NCBI GenBank assembly: GCA_002418005.1
Contig: DIDF01000009.1
Location: forward strand, 1-18,355
Length of the DNA stretch: 18,355 bases
Origin: Lactobacillaceae bacterium UBA5807
GTDB lineage: Bacteria > Bacillota > Bacilli > Lactobacillales > Lactobacillaceae
Direction: 5' to 3'
Each line of letters starts with the position of its first letter. The stretch's first letter is position 1. Below are positions 7,942-14,315 of this stretch, in pieces. The translations under genes were made by a program, and so were the position numbers. The notes below the pieces were generated by a model. That model ran no database searches and had not been told where the DNA came from. It worked only from the letters and a program-made list of their open reading frames with translations.

Positions 7942-7976
7942 AAAAGGAAGCAAGCATCTGAGTTTGCTTCCTTTTT
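7942..7976. terminator. Bidirectional intrinsic terminator
   Basis: AAAAGGAAGCAAGC pairs with GTTTGCTTCCTTTT (one G-T pair) around a 6-nt loop, with T-rich flanks on both strands. It ends thrC-thrB-ACT from the left and the DUF536-like gene from the right. Confidence 0.9.
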
Positions 7977-7986
7977 GGTATCTATT

Positions 7987-8454
7987 TTAACGATTAAACT
8001 GCCACCAATGATGTTTCTTGGGAGTTGCCGTAGTTTCACTAGATGCTCCCGCTGTAATCTTATCTTGGTCCTGATGCTCGAGTTGCTTAAGCTTGCTTTG
8101 CACATCCAGTTGTAGTCTTTGAGACTGATCCAAAAGCTGGTGAAGTTCCGCGATTTGTTTGTCTTTTTCCTTAATTTGTTTAAGGGATTCTTCAAACTGC
8201 TGAGACAATAACTTAACTTCCTCGCTCTGTTCTTCTGGAACCTGGCTCCCCTGGCCATTTGAAGAAGCTCCGTTATTTTCGGCTTCGTGACTTGCAAACT
8301 GAGACTTCAACTTCTTAATACCACCATCAGTAATAAGAATTTTGTTTCCCTTTTTCTTTGTATATGTATTTCTGAAGCTTTCATCCATATGCTTTCTAAT
8401 TGCGGTTTTCGATACGTTCAGTTCGTCCGCAATCTGCTTAATTGTTAATTCCAT
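7987..8454 (-). CDS. DUF536-like DNA-binding protein with coiled coil
   Basis: This is a 155-residue protein. Residues 1-25 (MELTIKQIADELNVSKTAIR) are a helix-turn-helix resembling those of MerR/KfrA-like proteins. A polar, Gln/Ser/Glu-rich linker follows near 55-75. A long heptad-like coiled coil at about 80-130 includes the ELHQLLDQSQRLQLD motif typical of DUF536. The tail is basic and tryptophan-rich (KKHHWWQFNR). In lactic acid bacteria DUF536 proteins are often encoded next to plasmid replication genes, so a chromosomal single-gene copy here is slightly unusual. I infer DNA binding with coiled-coil self-association; the target is unknown. It is a single-gene unit with its own promoter and a shared terminator, and its start has a GGGGTGG ribosome site. 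Confidence 0.78.
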   Translation of the reverse strand: MELTIKQIADELNVSKTAIRKHMDESFRNTYTKKKGNKILITDGGIKKLKSQFASHEAENNGASSNGQGSQVPEEQSEEVKLLSQQFEESLKQIKEKDKQIAELHQLLDQSQRLQLDVQSKLKQLEHQDQDKITAGASSETTATPKKHHWWQFNR

Positions 8455-8493
8455 TTGACCACCCCTAATAGTTTATGAACGTACTCTAATAAT

Positions 8494-8522
8494 ATTATAC
8501 GCAACCACAAACAAATTCGCAA
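8494..8522 (-). promoter_or_regulatory. Promoter of the DUF536-like gene
   Basis: On the minus strand TTGCGA (8522-8517) and a perfect TATAAT (8499-8494) are separated by 17 nt. The start would be about 30 nt before the start codon. Confidence 0.75.
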
Positions 8523-8558
8523 ACACTGTTTAAACTTCTTTAAAATTACCTTTTTAAC

Positions 8559-8583
8559 AGAACATGTACATTAAAAGAACATG
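8559..8583 (+). repeat. Direct repeat AGAACATG x2, candidate activator/repressor site
   Basis: AGAACATG occurs at 8559-8566 and 8576-8583 (17 nt apart), ending 10 nt before the -35 box of the permease/epimerase promoter. The first copy extends into a partial palindrome (ACATGTACAT). The position fits a regulator site; no regulator is identified. Confidence 0.4.
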
Positions 8584-8592
8584 AGAAAAATA

Positions 8593-8622
8593 TTGACAAT
8601 CTAATAAAATTTGCGGTAAACT
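8593..8622 (+). promoter_or_regulatory. Promoter of the permease-epimerase operon
   Basis: A perfect TTGACA (8593-8598) is followed after 18 nt by TAAACT (8617-8622). Transcription would begin near 8629, giving an untranslated leader of about 230 nt before the permease start. Confidence 0.7.
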
Positions 8623-8628
8623 GTTTGC

Positions 8629-8855
8629 AATGCAGAAAATGCTGGCACATATTATTCATTCGTTAAAAACACTACATACCAAAGTTTTCGTTCAAAAAAC
8701 GGAAACTTAATTTTAATGGATTAGCGCCCACCTATATGTTTCTAAAAATTTGAGAAGAATCCACAAACTACCAAATTTTTTATGTCATATTACCTGGGCG
8801 CATTTTTTAATTATTGCCGGCTTTTCTCACTTATTTCAACAGGGGAGTGTTATAG
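8629..8855 (+). promoter_or_regulatory. Long structured 5' leader of the permease-epimerase operon (candidate attenuator)
   Basis: The leader holds two clear structures. Hairpin 1 (8682-8708) has 11-bp arms AAGTTTTCGTT/AACGGAAACTT around CAAAA. Hairpin 2 (8724-8801) is a nested, bulged stem: GCGCCCA with TGGGCGC, then ATATG with CATAT, then TAAAAATTTG with CAAATTTTTTA. It has a 19-nt apical loop and is followed directly by ATTTTTT (8802-8808). That is the form of an intrinsic terminator placed before the gene it would control. It has no T-box bulge (TGGNACCGCG) and does not match the lysine, purine or THF riboswitches I know. The permease ribosome site (GGGGAG, 8842-8847) follows 33 nt after the T-run. 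Confidence 0.6.
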
Positions 8856-10307
8856 ATGAACAAAGTGTTTGCCCGAATGTTTCGTAAAGAAGATCCACTT
8901 GTTTACCAGGACAAAGATTCACATTTAATTCGAAGTCTTACCACTAAAGACTTTCTGGCCTTGGGAGTTGGAACCATTGTTTCAACCTCAATTTTCACTC
9001 TACCAGGAGTGGTTGCTGCCCAACACGCTGGCCCAGCCGTTGCCCTTTCATTTTTAGCAGCCGCAATTGTTGCTGGGATGGTTGCATTTGCGTATGCTGA
9101 GATGTCTGCGGCTATGCCATATGCTGGTTCAGCTTATTCTTGGATTAACGTTGTTTTTGGCGAGTTTTGGGGCTGGGTCGCCGGCTGGGCTTTATTAGCA
9201 GAGTATTTCATTGCCGTTGCCTTTGTTGCCTCTGGGCTTTCTGCTAACCTTCAAGGATTACTTGCGCCAACCGGTTTTCAACTGCCAAAACAATTAGCCA
9301 GTGCATCTACTGGTAATAATGGTGGCTTAATGGATCTAACCGCAATTATTGTTGTTCTTTTGGTTGCCTTACTGCTTTCTCGAGGGGCATCCCAGACCGC
9401 TAGAGTTGAAAATACTTTGGTTGTCTTAAAAGTTATTGCTATTTTGGTATTTATTTTTGTTGGCTTGAGTGCAATTCATCCAAGCAATTATGTTCCATTT
9501 ATTCCAAAGTACCATCCAAACGCAGATGGAACTGCCTTTGGTGGTTGGCAAGGTATCTATGCCGGTGTTTCCGAAATCTTTCTTGCATACATTGGGTTTG
9601 ATTCAATTGCCGCTAACTCTGCTGAAGCTAAAGATCCACAAAAGACAATGCCTCGTGGGATTTTAGGATCATTGGTTATTGCCGTTGTCTTATTTATTTC
9701 CGTTGCTTTAGTTCTTGTCGGAATGTTTCATTATTCACTTTACGCAAATAACGCTGAACCAGTTGGCTGGGCTCTTCGTCAAAGTGGTCACGGAACAATT
9801 GCAACAATTGTTCAAGGTGTCGCCGTTGTTGGTATGTTCACCGCTCTGATTGGTATGATGCTTGCAGGTTCTCGACTACTTTATTCCTTTGGTCGTGATG
9901 GCTTGCTTCCACAGTGGCTTGGAAAATTAACTCATAATCTTCCAAACAGAGCCTTAGTTGTCTTGACAATCATTGGTATTGCTTTGGGGGCTTTCTTCCC
10001 ATTTACATTCTTGGCTCAACTGATTTCAGCCGGAACTTTAATCGCCTTTATGTTTGTTTCTGTTGGAATTTACGCATTGCGTCCTCGTGAAGGCAAAGAT
10101 ATTCCTGAACCATCATTTAAGATGCCTTGGTATCCAATTCTGCCTGCTCTTGGATTTTTAGGAGCTTTAGCAATTTTTTGGGGCTTGGATATTCAAGCTA
10201 AAATCTATGCCGGCGGCTGGTTCTTGTTTGGAATGTTAATTTACTTCATTTATGGAATGACTCACTCAACTGCCACTATTGATAAGGAAAAAGTTCACGA
10301 AAAATGA
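8856..10307 (+). CDS. APC family amino acid permease
   Basis: This 483-residue transporter has about 12 membrane segments, close to the cationic/YfnA-like branch of the amino acid-polyamine-organocation family. A soluble N terminus (about 30 residues) precedes helix 1, with the unwound substrate motif GVGTIVSTSIFTLPG. The next parts are the AYAEMSAAMPYAGSAYSW loop, FLAYIGFDSIAANSAEAKDP around residues 245-265, and LLYSFGRDGLLPQWLGK in the loop after helix 8. GGGGAG lies 8 nt before the start. Only 23 nt separate it from the epimerase gene, so the two form an operon. This suggests that the carrier moves branched-chain amino acids or their D-isomers, but specificity is not visible in sequence. 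Confidence 0.92.
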   Translation: MNKVFARMFRKEDPLVYQDKDSHLIRSLTTKDFLALGVGTIVSTSIFTLPGVVAAQHAGPAVALSFLAAAIVAGMVAFAYAEMSAAMPYAGSAYSWINVVFGEFWGWVAGWALLAEYFIAVAFVASGLSANLQGLLAPTGFQLPKQLASASTGNNGGLMDLTAIIVVLLVALLLSRGASQTARVENTLVVLKVIAILVFIFVGLSAIHPSNYVPFIPKYHPNADGTAFGGWQGIYAGVSEIFLAYIGFDSIAANSAEAKDPQKTMPRGILGSLVIAVVLFISVALVLVGMFHYSLYANNAEPVGWALRQSGHGTIATIVQGVAVVGMFTALIGMMLAGSRLLYSFGRDGLLPQWLGKLTHNLPNRALVVLTIIGIALGAFFPFTFLAQLISAGTLIAFMFVSVGIYALRPREGKDIPEPSFKMPWYPILPALGFLGALAIFWGLDIQAKIYAGGWFLFGMLIYFIYGMTHSTATIDKEKVHEK

Positions 10308-10330
10308 TCGATTATTAAGGATGATGAATT

Positions 10331-11680
10331 ATGAGTCTTGAAAAAGCCAATAAATTAGTTAAAGATGAAAATCAAGTTTACGCCAAATCTGCTCGGGTCA
10401 ATTACTTCAACTTAGTTATTGATCATGCTCATGATGCCACTCTAGTGGATGTCGATGGAAATAAATACATTGATTTACTGGCCAGTGCATCGGCAATTAA
10501 CATTGGTCACACCAATGCCAAAGTCGTTAAGGCAATTTCGGATCAGGCTCAAAAACTGATTCACTATACTCCCGCTTATTTTCATCACGTTCCAGGAATT
10601 AAATTAGCTGAGAAATTAGCTCAGATTGCCCCGGGCCCAAGTGAAAAAATGGTAAGTTTCGGAAACTCCGGTTCAGACGCTAACGATGCAATAATCAAAT
10701 TTGCAAGAGCTTATACGGGCCGCCAATATATGGTTTCTTACATGGGATCTTATCATGGGTCTACTTATGGTTCGCAAACTTTATCGGGAACTAGCCTGAA
10801 TATGACTAGAAAAATTGGCCCAATGTTACCAAGTTGTGTCCATGTTCCATATCCTGATCTTTACCGAAGATATAAGGGTGAAACGGAACACGATGTGGCA
10901 GTTAGATACTTTGATGCTTTTAAAAAACCTTTTGAATCATTCTTACCGGCTGATGAAACCGCCTGTGTTTTGATTGAGCCAATTCAAGGCGACGGTGGAA
11001 TTGTCAAAGCTCCTGAAGAATACATGCAAATGGTTTACAAATTCTGCCATGAAAACGGGATTTTGTTTGCTGTTGACGAGGTTAACCAAGGCTTTGGCAG
11101 AACTGGCAAAATGTGGGGGATTGAACAGTATAAAGACATTGAACCTGATTTGATTTCCGTTGGTAAGTCAATTGCATCAGGAATGCCTTTGAGTGCTGTA
11201 ATTGGTAAAAAACCAATCATGCAAAGTTTGGATGCCCCAGCTCACTTATTTACTACTGCTGGAAATCCAGTAAGTTGCGCTGCCAGCTTAGCAACTATTG
11301 GAGTTCTTGAAGATGAACACTTAGTTGAGAAGTCAGCAAAAGACGGTGAGTATGCAAAACAAAGATTCTTAGATATGCAAAAACGACATCCCCTAATTGG
11401 TGATGTCCGTATGTGGGGATTAAATGGTGGCATTGAATTAGTTAAGGATCTTGAAACCAAGAAAGCGGATCCCGAAGCTGCTACAAAAGTGATTTACTAT
11501 GCCTTTGAACATGGGGTAGTTATTATCACCTTGGCCGGCAACATCTTAAGGTTCCAGCCACCGTTGGTTATTCCTAGAGAACAACTTGATAAGGCCCTTG
11601 ATGTCTTAGATGATGCATTTACTGCTGTTGAAAATGGTACTTATCAAATGCCAAAAGTTGCCGGAAAAATCGGCTGGTAA
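10331..11680 (+). CDS. Isoleucine 2-epimerase (branched-chain amino acid racemase), class III aminotransferase fold
   Basis: This 449-residue fold-type I PLP enzyme has GNSGSDANDAIIKFARAYTG for cofactor phosphate (110-129), the pyridine-binding Asp249 in FAVDEVNQGFGRTGK and the Schiff-base Lys279 in SVGKSIASGMP. A TTAGNPVSCAA segment near residue 312 belongs to the second phosphate site. From memory, the protein matches the L. buchneri/otakiensis isoleucine 2-epimerase almost throughout, including the LLASASAINIGH start and the GKIGW end. That enzyme interconverts L-isoleucine and D-allo-isoleucine and racemises other non-polar amino acids. GABA or ornithine aminotransferase is the alternative annotation by fold, but is less likely. 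The start has AAGGA about 10 nt upstream. It is co-transcribed with the APC permease. Confidence 0.9.
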   Translation: MSLEKANKLVKDENQVYAKSARVNYFNLVIDHAHDATLVDVDGNKYIDLLASASAINIGHTNAKVVKAISDQAQKLIHYTPAYFHHVPGIKLAEKLAQIAPGPSEKMVSFGNSGSDANDAIIKFARAYTGRQYMVSYMGSYHGSTYGSQTLSGTSLNMTRKIGPMLPSCVHVPYPDLYRRYKGETEHDVAVRYFDAFKKPFESFLPADETACVLIEPIQGDGGIVKAPEEYMQMVYKFCHENGILFAVDEVNQGFGRTGKMWGIEQYKDIEPDLISVGKSIASGMPLSAVIGKKPIMQSLDAPAHLFTTAGNPVSCAASLATIGVLEDEHLVEKSAKDGEYAKQRFLDMQKRHPLIGDVRMWGLNGGIELVKDLETKKADPEAATKVIYYAFEHGVVIITLAGNILRFQPPLVIPREQLDKALDVLDDAFTAVENGTYQMPKVAGKIGW

Positions 11681-11705
11681 TTTCATAATTAAAACTGAAA
11701 ATTCT

Positions 11706-11734
11706 TTCAAAAGAAGTCTCTTTGCTGATATGAT
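11706..11734 (+). promoter_or_regulatory. Candidate promoter of the deoxyribosyltransferase-like gene
   Basis: An extended -10, TGATATGAT (TG at 11726-11727, hexamer 11729-11734), has a weak -35 TTCAAA (11706-11711) at 17-nt spacing. A start near 11741 would exclude the 5' arm of the overlapping hairpin. Confidence 0.5.
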
Positions 11735-11761
11735 TAATGTAAATAAAGCAAAGAGGCTTTT
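11714..11761 (+). terminator. Terminator-like hairpin overlapping the next gene's promoter and ribosome site
   Basis: AAGTCTCTTTGCT (11714-11726) pairs with AGCAAAGAGGCTT (11747-11759), a 13-bp stem with one G-T pair and a 20-nt loop, followed by a short T-run. It lies 33 nt after the epimerase stop, as expected of a terminator. Its 3' arm contains AAGAGG, the only ribosome site of the following gene. Confidence 0.7.
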
Positions 11762-11766
11762 AATAT

Positions 11767-12249
11767 ATGGCAGACTATAAAAATAAAATTTATTTAGCTT
11801 CCCCATTTTTCAGTGAGGGTCAAAATGACCGCATCAATCAAGTGGTGAGCTTATTAAAACAAAATCCATCAGTTGATCGGCAAGGAATTTTTCTTCCTGA
11901 AGAACACCAATTTGAATCAGAACCTATGGGCTCATTCAAGTGGCAGGACGCGGTATTTTCTTCTGATGTTCGTCAAATCCACAAAGCTGATGCCGTCGTG
12001 GCAATCCTAGACTACAAACTAGAAGAAGGTAATCCTGAACCCGATTCAGGAACAATATTCGAAATTGGCGTGGCATTTGAATCCCATACCCCGGTTATCA
12101 TGGTCCAATTTGGAAATACAGGTAAACTAAACTTAATGTTGTCTCGAAGCTATACAGCCTTTTTTGGCGGCAAAGAAGATATTCAAGGGCTTAGCAAATA
12201 TGACTTCAATGAATTACAAACCAAATATACTAATATGAGTGTGATTTAA
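11767..12249 (+). CDS. Nucleoside 2-deoxyribosyltransferase family protein
   Basis: This 160-residue cytoplasmic enzyme would transfer deoxyribose between purine and pyrimidine bases, a salvage reaction known from lactobacilli. The N terminus KIYLASPFFSEGQNDRI is the family's base/sugar-binding start. A DAVVAILDYKLEEG segment leads to PDSGTIFEIGVAFE, whose Glu is at the position of the nucleophilic glutamate (Glu98 in the L. leichmannii enzyme). A LNLMLSRSYTAFF segment follows near residue 120. The length matches the family (about 155-165). It is distinct in sequence from the well-known NDT, so a related glycosidase or hydrolase activity is possible. AGAGG lies 10 nt before the ATG, inside a hairpin. 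Confidence 0.82.
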   Translation: MADYKNKIYLASPFFSEGQNDRINQVVSLLKQNPSVDRQGIFLPEEHQFESEPMGSFKWQDAVFSSDVRQIHKADAVVAILDYKLEEGNPEPDSGTIFEIGVAFESHTPVIMVQFGNTGKLNLMLSRSYTAFFGGKEDIQGLSKYDFNELQTKYTNMSVI

Positions 12250-12280
12250 GCCTCCCAATCTATAAAGTCCATTGTGGTAT

Positions 12281-12314
12281 AAAAAAAGCAACCAGAATTT
12301 CTGGTTGCTTTTGT
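12281..12314. terminator. Bidirectional intrinsic terminator
   Basis: GCAACCAGAA and TTCTGGTTGC arms around a 2-nt centre are flanked by A-runs and T-runs. It ends the deoxyribosyltransferase-like gene and probably also brnQ from the other side. Confidence 0.9.
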
Positions 12315-12443
12315 TTCTATGATATAAGTTTTACTGAGTGGTTCTATGTTAGTTAAAGATTAATTGTTGTTAATATTGTTTTCTATGATATTAGTTTGAA
12401 GGTAGTTCTATGTCATCTAAAAAAGCTAATTGCTATTAATATG
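12314..12443. repeat. Imperfect tandem duplication, two copies of about 65 bp
   Basis: Copy 1 (about 12314-12379) and copy 2 (about 12380-12443) share TTTCTATGATAT at the start, GTTCTATGT in the middle and TAATTG..TTAATAT at the end, with small gaps. Copy 2 runs into the 3' end of brnQ and supplies its stop codons. The rest of the 12315-12425 gap holds nothing else recognisable. Confidence 0.7.
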
Positions 12444-13827
12444 GGAAATTGATGATTGTTGTTGAGTATTTGGCATCTTTGCCCGAGTAATTTTTGAAAT
12501 GATGAACCCAGCGATTAATCCGGTAATCATGAATGAGAAGAAATCCATTCCTATACTCATAGAAGGGAATTGTTCCGGTTGCCCAAGTGTTAATGGCTGA
12601 AAACATTGGTAATTTAGCAAAAATCGGAGGTAAAGTGTGAATAAAGTCTAAGATGGCTGGAATCATCGTTAAGGTGATGGTTGTTCGATAAATAATCTTG
12701 TCTTTGCCAATAAGTGGAGCACTGATTCCTAAAATGATTAAGGAAATTGCCAATGGGTACAAGAAACTCAGAATTGGTGAAGAATAAAGAATGATCTGGT
12801 CCAGTCCGAAGTTAGCGAACAGAAAGGCAATTGTCGTTGAAAAGATCAAAAACTTGTGATAACCAATCTTTGGGAAACGGCGACCCCAATCTTGAGAAAG
12901 TGAAGTAGCCAGACCCATTGCGGTGGTCAAGCAAGCTAATAAGGTTAGGGCAGCTAAGATAGCAGCTCCAGCCATGCCAGTGTAGTGGGTCATTATTTGA
13001 GTAAATGCGGTTCCACCATCAGCTGACATCTTAGTAAAGTTAAGACTGGCAGCACCAAGAGCAATCAAGAAAATATAAATCAAAGCTTCAAAGCCCATAG
13101 TCAAACCACCAATTTTGGCAACAGACTTTGAACGTGAAAGACGATCCTTTTGGCCAAACAGCTTCAAAGCAGTAACAATGGTAACACCAAAACCTAAACC
13201 AGCTAAGGCATCCATTGTGTTGTACCCTTGTAAGAATCCAGTGATCAAATTGCTAGCGCCTTTACCTGCAGCTGGAAATAAAGCCATTGATCTCATATCA
13301 CCTTTAATAATGAAGGCGATCATGAATAGGAAAGCTAATAGCAAAACAAACATTGGGTTTAAGATTTTACCAATATTTCTAGTAATCTTATGCTGATGGT
13401 AAGTTAGTCCCAAAGTAGCCCCAAAGAATAACAATGAGAATATTAACAGTGCCGGATGCATCCACGATTGCGGAATAAATGGCTGAATTCCCATTTGGAA
13501 GGTAACGGTGGCGGTTCTTGGAGCTGCAATTAAAAGTCCAAGTGAAGCATGAACTAAGATCAAAAATGCCAAAGCAAAAATTCTACCGGCGGGCAAGGCC
13601 AAGTCGTACATGCTATTACTCTCAGTGGAACTAATAGCCAGAATTGATAATAATGGCAAACAAATTGCGGTAATCAAAAAACCAAATGCTGCTGGAAGCC
13701 AAGCGGTCCCGGCCATTTGTCCCAAATGGATTGGAAAAATTAAGTTGCCGGCGCCAAAGAACATTCCAAAAAGTAATGATGCCAATATAATATACTGTTT
13801 ACGATTTAATCTAATATGCGTATCCAT
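12436..13827 (-). CDS. brnQ: Branched-chain amino acid permease BrnQ, C terminus apparently frameshifted
   Basis: This is a LIVCS-family Na+/H+-coupled importer of Leu, Ile and Val. The open frame gives 463 residues with the diagnostic start ILASLLFGMFFGAGNLIFPIHLG and about eleven hydrophobic segments. Around residue 423 (12550-12575) the frame leaves the family pattern and ends in a polar, membrane-unlike tail (YRINRWVHHFKNYSGKD). The neighbouring frame from there reads a hydrophobic helix, MDFFSFMITGLIAGFIIS, then a basic tail ending at a TAG at 12426-12428, just as a normal BrnQ would end. One extra base (or two missing) explains this. It could be a natural mutation or a sequence error. 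AGGAGG at 13836-13841 precedes the ATG. T-box control fits the role. Confidence 0.88.
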   Translation of the reverse strand: MDTHIRLNRKQYIILASLLFGMFFGAGNLIFPIHLGQMAGTAWLPAAFGFLITAICLPLLSILAISSTESNSMYDLALPAGRIFALAFLILVHASLGLLIAAPRTATVTFQMGIQPFIPQSWMHPALLIFSLLFFGATLGLTYHQHKITRNIGKILNPMFVLLLAFLFMIAFIIKGDMRSMALFPAAGKGASNLITGFLQGYNTMDALAGLGFGVTIVTALKLFGQKDRLSRSKSVAKIGGLTMGFEALIYIFLIALGAASLNFTKMSADGGTAFTQIMTHYTGMAGAAILAALTLLACLTTAMGLATSLSQDWGRRFPKIGYHKFLIFSTTIAFLFANFGLDQIILYSSPILSFLYPLAISLIILGISAPLIGKDKIIYRTTITLTMIPAILDFIHTLPPIFAKLPMFSAINTWATGTIPFYEYRNGFLLIHDYRINRWVHHFKNYSGKDAKYSTTIINFPY

Positions 13828-13871
13828 AGTGAATTCCTCCTAAATTTGAAAAGCCAAATTACTAAGAAACA

Positions 13872-13928
13872 CTACAGATTGACTCGATACAGACCACCGG
13901 ATTTTCGAATATTAATAATAAACTTCAT
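13872..13928 (-). CDS. Short leader ORF before brnQ, 18 codons
   Basis: ATG at 13928 encodes MKFIINIRKSGGLYRVNL and stops at TAG. A strong AAGGAG (13938-13943) lies 9 nt upstream, as good as the site of brnQ itself. It sits after the T-box terminator and 44 nt before the brnQ start, so it would be translated only when the T-box reads through. Three of its first seven codons are Ile. A small hairpin (AATTTG/CAAATT) lies between it and the brnQ ribosome site. It may be a leader peptide that couples translation, or a remnant; no homologue is known to me. Confidence 0.5.
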   Translation of the reverse strand: MKFIINIRKSGGLYRVNL

Positions 13929-13961
13929 AGACAACAACTCCTTTTTAAAATTAAAAGCAAT

Positions 13962-14255
13962 AAAAAAGTCCCTAGAAACCATTTCTGATTTCTAGGGACA
14001 CTTTCGCGTTGTACCACCCATATTCGCAACAGCCTCACGACTGCTACCTCACCATGTACGGTCACAAATTATGACGATACACTGACGCTATAATGGGCGC
14101 ACCCAACAGACACTCGTTTAATACTCGCATCTGTCACTCAAAGGCTACTTTCATTTCCGAGAGCTACGAACCGTTCACACTTAAACCGGTTCTCCCTGAG
14201 AAGTTCACTAAAATTACTTTCCTTATCAACGAAATTCTTATTGTTTTTTAATTGT
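13962..14255 (-). promoter_or_regulatory. T-box riboswitch leader of brnQ
   Basis: On the minus strand, Stem I carries AGTAA, an AGGGAGAACC distal part and GAACCG/CGGTTC pairing. A long middle region is followed by the T-box bulge GGGTGGTACAACGCG (14005-14019) and a terminator with GTCCCTAGAAA/TTTCTAGGGAC arms (13968-13999) and a T-run. At the Stem I base AAGG pairs with CCTT, leaving GAAAGTAG on the 3' side. GTA (Val) at 14148-14146 is the best specifier, which suits a branched-chain permease. The UGGU bulge fits tRNA ending ACCA. Uncharged tRNA would prevent termination and switch brnQ on. Confidence 0.94.
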
Positions 14256-14260
14256 CTTAG

Positions 14261-14289
14261 ATAATAGCTCGTAAAATTTGATTTGTCAA
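14261..14289 (-). promoter_or_regulatory. Promoter of the brnQ T-box transcript
   Basis: TTGACA (14289-14284) and TATTAT (14266-14261) are separated by 17 nt, a near-consensus sigma-A promoter. It lies only 27 nt past the stop codon of the upstream phosphatase gene, with no clear terminator between. Confidence 0.85.
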
Positions 14290-14315
14290 CAAGCAATTAT
14301 TAAAAAGTTTAAAAA

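Noticed and set aside
7830..8297. Open frame on the minus strand overlapping the DUF536-like gene
   Set aside because: It shares DNA with a better frame that has an HTH, a coiled coil, a ribosome site and a promoter, and it crosses the terminator and the end of the ACT protein gene.
7987..8454. Plasmid or mobile element boundary suggested by the DUF536-like gene
   Set aside because: No replication, transposase or integrase gene, no terminal repeats, and the neighbours are core metabolic genes with similar composition.
8629..8855. Interpretation of the permease leader as a T-box or lysine riboswitch
   Set aside because: There is no TGGNACCGCG bulge, no AGTA/GAA Stem I pattern and no lysine-riboswitch core; the stem plan is different.
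13115..13396. Plus-strand open frame inside brnQ
   Set aside because: It is antisense to conserved membrane segments, has no ribosome site or promoter, and has composition typical of an antisense shadow.
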